Origin: Arsenophonus sp046530935
GTDB taxonomy: Bacteria > Pseudomonadota > Gammaproteobacteria > Enterobacterales > Enterobacteriaceae
Assembly (NCBI GenBank): GCA_046530935.1
Contig: JBHEQW010000072.1
Location: 1-36,827, forward strand
DNA: 36,827 nt
Direction: 5' to 3'
Part shown: piece after piece, positions 29,920-36,827 of the stretch
Layout: the number at the start of each line of letters is the position of its first letter
Numbering within the stretch: the first letter of the stretch is position 1
The notes under the pieces: generated by a model
The model's database searches: none
What the model saw: the letters and a program-made list of their open reading frames with translations, nothing else
What the model was told of the DNA's origin: nothing
Translations under genes and position numbers: made by a program

Positions 29920-32262
29920 ATGGAAAGTAAAGACAATAAGTCTCGGCTACATAAGAATAGATGGCATTGGTTTTGGTTGTTTATCAAAATTGACGTAGTC
30001 TTGGGATTATTAATTGGTCTATATGCTATCTATGGTATTTATTTATATCAAAAAATTAGTGATCGTCTTGATGGTAAAGTTTGGGATCTGCCGGCAGCTG
30101 TTTATGGCAGAATGGTTAATCTTGAACCGGAGATGAATTACAGTAAAGAAGAAATAATTAGATTATTAGATGGCATGCAATATCGCCAGGTAAATAAAAT
30201 TACTTTACCAGGTGAGTATATTGTTAAAGATAACACGATAGAGATGTTACGGCGGCTATTTCCATTTCCTGATCAAAAAGAAGAACAGATTTTAGTTAAA
30301 CTAAGTTTTGAACAAACTAGGCTTACTAATATTACTAATATGGAAAATGGGCGTTCATTTGGTTTTTTTCGCCTTGATCCTAAACTTATCACTATGCTGC
30401 AATCAGCTAATAATGAACAACGCTTAGTCTTGCCAAGAAAAGATTTTTCTGAGTCTTTAGTTAAAATATTACTCGAAACTGAAGATAGGTATTTTTATGT
30501 GCATGATGGGGTAAGTATTTACTCTATTGGACGTGCTGTTATTGCTAATTTAATGGCTGGTAAGACCGTTCAGGGTGGTAGTACGCTAACTCAACAATTA
30601 GTTAAAAACTTATTTTTAAGTAATGAACGAACGTTAATACGTAAAGCCAATGAAGCTTATATGGCGATTTTAATGGATTTTCGGTATAGCAAAGAACGTA
30701 TTCTTGAACTTTACCTAAATGAAGTTTATTTAGGACAAAGTGGTGATGATCAAATTCGAGGTTTTCCACTTGCTAGTCTTTATTATTTTGGTCGACCAAT
30801 CGATGAGCTGAGTATTGATCAAGAAGCATTATTAGTTGGTATGGTTAAGGGAGCGTCACTATATAACCCATGGCGTAATCCTAAACTGGCCATTGAACGT
30901 CGAAATTTAGTGTTAAAGCTGTTGGAAACACGCAAAATTATCGATCATAAAATGTATAATATATTTAGTGCTCGTCCTTTAGGCGTTAAATCCAGAAGTG
31001 GTGTTTTGACACCACAACCTGCCTTTATGCAGTTCGTTCGGCAAGAATTAATTGAAAAATTTGGCAATAAAGTAAATAACCTGTCCGGAGCTAAGATTTT
31101 TACTACATTAGATCCAGTTTCGCAGCAAGCAGCTGAAAATGCTATTGAACAAGGTATAGCTGATTTACGTAAAACACATAAATTGCCTGATCTTGAAGGC
31201 GCAATAGTGGTCGTTGACCGTATTAATGGTGAAGTTCGTGCTATGGTCGGTGGTTCACAACCACAATATTCTGGTTTTAACCGAGCCTTAAATGCTCGCC
31301 GCTCAATTGGTTCATTGGCTAAGCCATCAACTTATCTTACTGCATTAAGTGAACCGGACCGTTTTCGTTTAAATACTTGGGTACCTGATGAGCCAATTAG
31401 CGTCAAATTTGATAACCAAATTTGGGAACCAAGAAATTATGACCGCCGTTTTAGAGGGCAGATTATGTTGATTGATGGCTTGGCTAGTTCATTAAATATT
31501 CCAACGGTAAATATTGGATTGAGTATTGGATTGGATCAGGTTACTAAAGTATTAATACGCCTTGGTATGCCAAGTGATGCTATTGAGAAAGTTCCGGCAA
31601 TGTTATTAGGTGCGTTAAACTTAACACCAATAGAAACAGCACAAATGTTTCAAACAATCAGTGGTGGTGGCAATCGAGCTTCATTATCGGCATTGCGCTC
31701 CGTGATTGATGGTGATGGCAATGAGCTTTATCAAAGTTATCCATCTGCAGAGCGAGCAGTATCTCCGCAGGCAGCTTATCTAACACTTTATGGCATGCAA
31801 CAAGTTGTTGAGCGTGGAACATCTCGTTCATTAATGAATAAGTTTGCTCAATATCATTTAGCAGGTAAGACAGGAACAACAAATGATCTACGCGATAGTT
31901 GGTTTGCCGGTGTTGATGGTAAGGAAGTAGCGATAGCTTGGGCTGGTCGTGATAATAATGGTCCGACAAATCTTACTGGTGCAACTGGTGCATTACATTT
32001 ATATTATCGTTATTTAGAAAATCAGACTCCATTAGCATTGGATAATCGCCCACCAGAAGGAATTATGGAAATGGGAGTAAATATTGATGGTAGTTTTAAC
32101 TGCGAAGGTGGTGGATATCGTATCCTGCCAGTATGGACAGAGAATCCTCAAGCATTATGTAAGCTAGGGATACAATCATTGAACCCTAGCTTGAATTTAA
32201 ATGATCAGCAGAACAAAAATAATGACGTGCCTTCTTGGGTTAAGGAGATGTTTGAACAATAA
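29920..32262 (+). CDS. mrcB: bifunctional penicillin-binding protein 1b
   Basis: PBP1b polymerises lipid II into glycan strands and cross-links them at the inner membrane. The 780-residue protein has a short cytoplasmic start, one membrane anchor at about 16-40, a UB2H-like region next (LpoB docking in E. coli), a GT51 domain with catalytic E188 in TEDRYFY and GGSTLTQQLVKN, and a transpeptidase with S465-L-A-K468, S524-L-N526 and K650-T-G652. The C terminus WVKEMFEQ matches the E. coli end (WIKDMFGSN), so the 3' end is complete. It is shorter than the 844-residue E. coli form because the acidic tail has been cut off by a stop at 29914; E. coli naturally makes a shorter form from an internal start, so function is probably kept. 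AAGGAA precedes the ATG by nine bases. The downstream fhu genes are missing. Confidence 0.97.
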   Translation: MESKDNKSRLHKNRWHWFWLFIKIDVVLGLLIGLYAIYGIYLYQKISDRLDGKVWDLPAAVYGRMVNLEPEMNYSKEEIIRLLDGMQYRQVNKITLPGEYIVKDNTIEMLRRLFPFPDQKEEQILVKLSFEQTRLTNITNMENGRSFGFFRLDPKLITMLQSANNEQRLVLPRKDFSESLVKILLETEDRYFYVHDGVSIYSIGRAVIANLMAGKTVQGGSTLTQQLVKNLFLSNERTLIRKANEAYMAILMDFRYSKERILELYLNEVYLGQSGDDQIRGFPLASLYYFGRPIDELSIDQEALLVGMVKGASLYNPWRNPKLAIERRNLVLKLLETRKIIDHKMYNIFSARPLGVKSRSGVLTPQPAFMQFVRQELIEKFGNKVNNLSGAKIFTTLDPVSQQAAENAIEQGIADLRKTHKLPDLEGAIVVVDRINGEVRAMVGGSQPQYSGFNRALNARRSIGSLAKPSTYLTALSEPDRFRLNTWVPDEPISVKFDNQIWEPRNYDRRFRGQIMLIDGLASSLNIPTVNIGLSIGLDQVTKVLIRLGMPSDAIEKVPAMLLGALNLTPIETAQMFQTISGGGNRASLSALRSVIDGDGNELYQSYPSAERAVSPQAAYLTLYGMQQVVERGTSRSLMNKFAQYHLAGKTGTTNDLRDSWFAGVDGKEVAIAWAGRDNNGPTNLTGATGALHLYYRYLENQTPLALDNRPPEGIMEMGVNIDGSFNCEGGGYRILPVWTENPQALCKLGIQSLNPSLNLNDQQNKNNDVPSWVKEMFEQ

Positions 32263-32284
32263 TAAAAATCAGGTAAATAACAAT

Positions 32285-33000
32285 CGCCTATACTAAAAAA
32301 TTGACGCCAGTTTTTTTATGCTTAAATAAATAAAATGATAGTTTTTGCAATATCTCATTTTCTATGAGCCCATTAAATTGTTCGACAATGCCATTCGTTT
32401 GATGATGCATAGCCTTGCTAATTGATGTTTCTATAGCAAGTCTCTATATGCAAAAGAAACGATAGAATGCATATTTTCAGTGGCTGAACGGTTTCGTAAA
32501 CCAATAAAGGCAATTTGTAAATTCCTTGCTATTGTCTGTATAAGTACACAATTGATAAGCATAGAACATGTTCGGTTAAGCTTATGTAACACGTTGATTA
32601 TTTGCCGCGGTCTCTTTGGCTTGTAAAGACAAATAAAAACCAATCGAGAGGCTTGATATCTATGCCTGCGAAAGTTAACGTTGTGAAGTTTTATTTAAAA
32701 TTTTCGGAAAATATTTTATATCTACGTGCAGATATAAAGGCTCGTAGTTTTTCTTTCTGCCTAATTTTACATAAATTTTCTAACTCCATGCGTGAGTGTA
32801 AACAGATATTAGGCCAGATCGAGATATAACTTTTGAGTTCAGGAATTTGGGTACAACTTGATTGGCTACTATAGATGATCCTCGATAGAAAAATGAGTGC
32901 TGCTTCTTAAGCTAGGCGACAGAGCGTTGTTAAAAATGATGAGAAATATATCGGTGATTATCATCAATATTATCTGGTTATCTGGTTTCTATAATTTATT
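32285..33000 (-). mobile_element. IS481-family transposase remnant (iv)
   Basis: On the minus strand: VISRSGL near 32825 (vSRSGLdRcLrrhG), NYEPLYLHVDIKYFPKI near 32740 in a shifted frame, then an open stretch 32643-32431 reading MVFICLYKPKRPRQIINVLHK followed by a block equivalent to the LTDNGKEFTdRLFGLRnRsATGnHeFD region, then HHQTNGIVEQFNGLIENEIL near 32400-32345. Frameshifts separate them. It lies immediately after mrcB, where fhuA would be in E. coli. Confidence 0.78.
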
Positions 33001-33229
33001 AAGGATAAAGTTTAGATGTGTCATAATGCTTAGCCAAAGTGGACCACAAACTCTTTTTTTTTACTAACCTGAAGATCAGCACTGCTTTTAAATGTTCTAG
33101 TTGCCTGAGGATGGAAGCCTAATTATTAGGATTAAGTTATTTTGCTTCAACTATATACATCATAGATCAGCATTCATCTTCCTATGATGATAGTTGTGCG
33201 ATGATGGTATAAATAATGATCTGAGAGTA

Positions 33230-34515
33230 AACACTTATTAAAAGCATTTTCTGCTGCTTTAATTGCGCGATCAACATCTTCATAACTATGCGCAATAGAG
33301 ATGAAACAGGCTTTAAATGCAGAATGCTAGATAAACACTTTCATCTAACATAAAATGAAAGAATTGCTTAAATTTCTTAATATCTCATCGCATGAGATCT
33401 TGATAGGATTTAACTTCTTTATGTTTTGCTTTTGTAAAAAATAGCCTATACATACCACAAACATGATTAACATTCAATAGAATACCAGCTTGTTGCGCTT
33501 TTTTTTGTAAGCATTTAACCAGTCCGTGTCGTCAATTTGCTAAGTGTTTATATGTATTAGGTTTAGCGAGTTCAGTTAAGCAAGCAAGGCTTGCTGGTAT
33601 AGCTAATGGGTTGCCTAATAATGTACCTGCTTGATAAATTAGCCTTATTTGAACTAGTTTTCACATCACTTAGATGCCTACACCAAATACGCCAACAGGC
33701 ATAGCACCTCCAATTATTTTTCTAAACATATTAAATCAGTTTTAACTTGATAATGTACTTGTGCCGCACCTAAGCCAATCCGAAAGCCAGTAATGACTTC
33801 GCCTATAATCAGTAGTGCGCCAAATTGATCTTATAATATACAAAGTTAAGGAAGGAATTCAGACTTCTGAGAAGAATACAATTCATATTACATGCTACTC
33901 GCTCTATAATGATAGCAGCGATTTTTTGTGGATATTGTATAAGCGATTTCTTGTGGATATTCTATAAAAGAACGTCGAACTGAATTTAAATAATTAAATT
34001 TACAGGTAAGGAGTATGTTTAGCAATATCAGCATGGACACACGAAGAATTAGTTTGATGAATAGTTAAAGCTCCTGAGCCGGATTTCACTAATAAGCAAT
34101 TTCCATGTCCATGATAACCAGTCTTCAAATTTGATAATCTTATCACGCTATGTATAGCTTCGAGTTAGCATCATAGCAATTATTGTAGCTTCCTCGCCTA
34201 AATTTACCATACGAACCATTCCGATTGATGGAATAAGTTGAGTAATAATTTCTGCCATTTCTAGTTCAATGACGGTCGTGACACCAAAACTCATGCCATT
34301 TTCTGCTGCTTGAATGATAGCTTTCTTAATTACATGGTGATTATAAGCTAAAATCATCGGCCTACAAGAACAGACGTAATCGATATATGCTTTGACATCA
34401 ACATCATAAATATACGCAGCGTTAGCACAATGAATAAATAATGGATACCAACAAACACCATTAAATGCTAGAACCGGTGAATTTACACTAACAAGAATGA
34501 ATTTCTTAACTTTTA
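33230..34515 (-). pseudogene. hemL: glutamate-1-semialdehyde 2,1-aminomutase pseudogene
   Basis: HemL makes 5-aminolevulinate from glutamate-1-semialdehyde (PLP enzyme, C5 haem route). On the minus strand the whole protein can be traced: VNSPVLAFNGV and YIYDVDVKAYIDYV near 34480-34390; an open stretch 34357-34148 reading MILAYNHHVIKKAIIQAAENG, ...MVRMVNLGEEATIIAMMLTRSYT; GFRIGLGAAQVHY near 33780; the PLP-lysine block LEKIIGGAMPVG near 33725; YQAGTLLGNPLAI near 33635; and IAHSYEDVDRAIKAAENAF near 33300-33250. Stops and frameshifts lie between blocks, so no enzyme is made. Position and strand match E. coli (between mrcB and erpA, opposite strand). Confidence 0.95.
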
Positions 34516-34759
34516 GTTGAAGTATTTTAGATTAATTTTTTAATAAACAAAACTATTTATTCAGCAGAAATTTTATATATATCTTAAAGCAGGCTTGACA
34601 GTAAATCAAATGGGAAATTTAATGGGAAATTTCTTTAAAATCAGTTAATTTATGTTGGATCTTGAATCAATTGGCCGGTTATTAGATAATTAGTTCTTGT
34701 TCGCTGAACTGTTAATGTTTCCAATATCTATTGATTGCCATGTCGGCCTGGAGTTAGAA

Positions 34760-35158
34760 ATGAGTAATGATAGTGCATTGCCTATACACTTTACTGATGC
34801 TGCAGCAAATAAAGTTAAAAGATTGATTGAAGATGAAGAAAATCAAAATTTGCGTTTGCGCATCTATGTTACTGGAGGAGGCTGTAGTGGTTTTCAATAT
34901 GGTTTCACCTTTGATGATAAGATAAATGAAGGTGATTTAACAATTGAAAAAAAAAGCGTTGAACTAATTGTTGATCCTATGAGTTTACAGTATCTGGTTG
35001 GTGGTTGTGTTGATTATATTGAAGGATTAGAAGGGTCACGATTTGTGGTAACTAATCCAAATGCGAAAACAACTTGTGGTTGTGGTTCTTCATTTAGTGT
35101 TGAATCGCTTAATTTATTAAGGGTAAGTAATAACCATTACTATGAATCGGTATTTTAG
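34760..35158 (+). CDS. erpA: iron-sulfur cluster insertion protein ErpA, with C-terminal extension
   Basis: ErpA is an A-type carrier that passes Fe-S clusters to apoproteins, including IspG/IspH of isoprenoid synthesis, and is essential in aerobic E. coli. I chose the ATG at 34760 (MSNDSALPIHFTDAAANKVK) because it aligns with E. coli residue 1 and has GGAG eight bases upstream; the frame is open for 21 more codons upstream (from 34697) without similarity. Cluster ligands C42 (GGGCSGFQ), C106 and C108 (CGCGSSF) are at the E. coli numbering. The first 114 residues equal the full E. coli length, but the expected stop is GAA (35102-35104), adding 18 residues ending in NHYYESVF. S83 is Cys. It is convergent with mtnN; the stops are 33 bases apart. 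Confidence 0.96.
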   Translation: MSNDSALPIHFTDAAANKVKRLIEDEENQNLRLRIYVTGGGCSGFQYGFTFDDKINEGDLTIEKKSVELIVDPMSLQYLVGGCVDYIEGLEGSRFVVTNPNAKTTCGCGSSFSVESLNLLRVSNNHYYESVF

Positions 35159-35191
35159 CTTCCTGAGTTATTAATAGTTAATTTGTGGTTT

Positions 35192-35896
35192 TTAGGAGCT
35201 TGAGTTAGCTAAATTAGCAAGCATTGTTTGCACCATTAGGCTTGATTGACGAGCTGCGACAGGTAAAAATTCCTCAAAAGAAAGGCAAGATTGTTTATAA
35301 ACAACATCAGAAATTGCACGTACAATAACGAATGGAATACCAAATTGATGGCATACATGACCAATTGCTGAGCCTTCCATTTCAACGGCAATGGCAGTAG
35401 GGAAAGTTTGACGAATATAGGTTAGTTCTTTAGCTCCATTAATAAAGCTATCCCCGCTACAAATTAGACCGCGAACAGCATGTAAATCTAATTTTTCAAT
35501 ACATTTTTTTGTTAATTCTATTAATTTTTTATCTGCTTTAAATGTGGCCGGACATTGTGCCATTTGGCCTGGTTGGTAACCAAAAGCGGTGATATTTACA
35601 TCATGATAGCAAACTTCAGTTGAAACAACGATATCGCCAACATGTAAAGTAGGTATTAATCCACCTGCGGAACCAGTATTAATAATAAATTTAGGAGAAA
35701 AATGCTCTATTAGTAAGGTTGTTCCAAGTGCAGCAGAAACTTTACCAATGCCTGATTTTAATAATGCGATATCAAGATCATCAAATTTTCCGTAGTAAAT
35801 TTCGCAGCCACCAAGTGACAATGCCAATTGAGCATCGATTTGCTTACGCAATAATGCCACTTCTTGCTCCATTGCACCTATTATCGCAATTTTCAT
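35192..35896 (-). CDS. mtnN: 5'-methylthioadenosine/S-adenosylhomocysteine nucleosidase
   Basis: MtnN (Pfs) hydrolyses methylthioadenosine, S-adenosylhomocysteine and 5'-deoxyadenosine to free adenine, removing inhibitory by-products of SAM use and feeding methyl recycling and AI-2 precursor formation. At 234 residues it is close to the E. coli length (232). Catalytic E12 (MEQEV), the substrate-binding VEMEGS with E172, M173 and E174, and the catalytic D197 (AISDV) are all at E. coli positions, as are NTGSAGG and GDIVVS. The ribosome site is weak (TGAGATG). In E. coli btuF and yadS follow it; here both are missing and it converges directly on erpA. On its 5' side lies the divergent dgt remnant. 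Confidence 0.97.
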   Translation of the reverse strand: MKIAIIGAMEQEVALLRKQIDAQLALSLGGCEIYYGKFDDLDIALLKSGIGKVSAALGTTLLIEHFSPKFIINTGSAGGLIPTLHVGDIVVSTEVCYHDVNITAFGYQPGQMAQCPATFKADKKLIELTKKCIEKLDLHAVRGLICSGDSFINGAKELTYIRQTFPTAIAVEMEGSAIGHVCHQFGIPFVIVRAISDVVYKQSCLSFEEFLPVAARQSSLMVQTMLANLANSSS

Positions 35897-36009
35897 TATG
35901 TCATCTCATAGTTGATTAATTAGATATGTTGTTAGATCCGGGATATTGTAACATTGAAAAGAAAAAAAAGTTAACTCTGCCAATTGCCTAATGATATTTC
36001 AGTATTTGG

Positions 36010-36340
36010 ATGAAAATTCTCAAGAATTGATTTTGTGGAGAAGATTAAATTTTCTTTATAAGAATACGGATAAAAATGTTGATGAAAATAATGAGGAAGA
36101 AGTTAATTTTTAATTTGAAACTAATCGAAGGCGTATTATTTATTGGTGTTATAATAGCTTGATTACAAAAGAAGATTCAAATGTTTTTTATATGGAGCGC
36201 TTTAATGCATTTAAAAGTTCAATTGAGATGCCATCTTTGATGCATGATATGTTAACATGAGACTTATTGGCTATTTTTCTGAAGCTGCCATTAAGAGATT
36301 CTTTTCATAATTACTTGACTTTGAATTTGTTTTTATATCA
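36010..36340 (+). pseudogene. dgt: dGTP triphosphohydrolase pseudogene, N-terminal part
   Basis: Dgt splits dGTP into deoxyguanosine and triphosphate. Only the first quarter can be read, in several frames: IDFVEKIKFSL near 36023 (E. coli IDFRKKINWHRRY), TNRRRIIY near 36123 (SDRGRIINSP), KIQMFF near 36171 (KTQVFPLE), FNAFKSSIEMPSLMHDM near 36200-36250 (GPFESIVEMSCLMHDIG, including the metal-binding H-D), then FGYFSEAAIKRFF-like residues to 36310. Stops and indels separate them, and similarity fades after about 36340. Position and orientation divergent from mtnN match E. coli. Confidence 0.8.
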
Positions 36341-36827
36341 GTAAAGGTTATAGATTGATTAATGCCGAATTAATTTTCTACAGTTAAAAATAAACCTAAT
36401 GAGTATTTGCTCTTTTGCTAATTGTATAAAAATATTTATTAATTCGAAGTGAATGACAATGGACTTATAATAATCTATTTTTATTAAAATTGAACTTCAA
36501 TTATGCAAAAATCAGTTATTAGCAAATCTACTGTATCCTGACAATCAGGATACAGCTCTGATGCATGTAAAATCTGTTCTCCAGCCTTAAATTAGATATT
36601 ATTAGATATAATTTACTACACCACATGGTTGCATAGTAGTTCAAAATCCGCTTAGTTTTGGTTCTGGCGGTTCTAAGCAGATGGGAGCAACTTAAAATAA
36701 CATAGGAATGCTTGTTTTTCAATTACTGCAGTTCTTAGCGCATTTGGCTTTTATAGCTTCACTGTTGTAAAAGTCGATTCAATTAAATTTGTTCTTTTAT
36801 TGACACCAAGATGGCTCTGACAATGAG
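36341..36827. other. eroded spacer at window end
   Basis: Expected to hold the rest of dgt, but no further similarity was seen. It contains the 11-bp hairpin at 36531-36555. A 64-codon minus-strand open stretch (36528-36722) has no recognisable family and contains the hairpin arm, so I do not call it a gene. Confidence 0.5.
36531..36555. repeat. 11-bp perfect hairpin
   Basis: CTGTATCCTGA (36531-36541) and TCAGGATACAG (36545-36555) pair perfectly around CAA. There is no T run on either side, so a terminator is unlikely. It could be an IS end, a protein-binding site or a cruciform. Confidence 0.88.

Noticed and set aside
31658..31969. 103-codon minus-strand frame, histidine-rich
   Set aside because: It is the antisense shadow of the mrcB transpeptidase region, and its composition reflects the complementary codons.
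34697..34759. upstream extension of erpA (21 more codons)
   Set aside because: No similarity to ErpA, whereas the internal ATG at 34760 aligns with E. coli residue 1 and has a GGAG ribosome site.
36528..36722. 64-codon minus-strand open frame
   Set aside because: No family similarity, no ribosome site and it runs into a hairpin arm. The flanking DNA is eroded.
1..36827. CRISPR arrays, tRNA or rRNA genes, phage modules
   Set aside because: No regularly spaced direct repeats, no T-arm-like GGTTCGAAT motif in a cloverleaf context, and no structural phage proteins were seen. The repeats present are IS remnants, one tandem 27-mer and isolated palindromes.

Overview
The window looks like a chromosome segment of a host-restricted gammaproteobacterium (Enterobacterales) in an active phase of genome decay, most like an insect endosymbiont of the Arsenophonus / Sodalis / Serratia symbiotica kind. 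The evidence is strong AT bias, seven intact protein genes (about 7.0 kb, roughly 19% of the window), and long spacers packed with eroded transposase genes and recognisable pseudogenes. The genes from about 26.9 kb onward keep the Escherichia coli order and orientation dksA(-) ... mrcB(+) ... hemL(-) ... erpA(+) ... mtnN(-), dgt(+). The intervening E. coli genes (sfsA, thpR, hrpB, fhuACDB, clcA, yadS, btuF) are gone or no longer readable. The genus is an inference and cannot be fixed from this window.

Layout. 1-5.3 kb: featureless AT-rich spacer, an inverted pair of IS256-family remnants, then an IS1595-family and an IS481-family remnant. 5.4-6.8 kb: intact NhaC-family Na+/H+ antiporter. 6.9-10 kb: IS1595 remnants and spacer. 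10.08-11.06 kb: hemB pseudogene. 11.9-14.1 kb: IS481 and IS1595 remnants and a fragment of a second NhaC gene. 14.1-17.0 kb: unidentified eroded DNA. 17.1-26.1 kb: a tandemly duplicated block (dicarboxylate/amino-acid symporter, small lipoprotein, IS256) in which the two copies have decayed reciprocally: copy 1 keeps the symporter and copy 2 keeps the lipoprotein. 26.9-36.8 kb: dksA, mrcB, hemL pseudogene, erpA, mtnN, dgt pseudogene, with more IS remnants between.

What the survivors do. DksA (ppGpp-linked control of transcription), PBP1b (peptidoglycan synthesis), ErpA (Fe-S cluster delivery) and MtnN (recycling of SAM by-products) are house-keeping functions. The two transporters point to cation homeostasis and uptake of acidic amino acids or dicarboxylates. 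Two haem-biosynthesis genes (hemB, hemL) are broken, which suggests the cell cannot make haem from glutamate and depends on its host or a partner. Several survivors carry marks of ongoing erosion: PBP1b has lost its acidic cytoplasmic tail to a stop codon, ErpA has read through its normal stop, and the symporter has lost a conserved cation-site aspartate.

I found no tRNA, rRNA, CRISPR array, phage module or novel defence system. Transposase remnants were read by conceptual translation across frameshifts and stops, so their coordinates are approximate.
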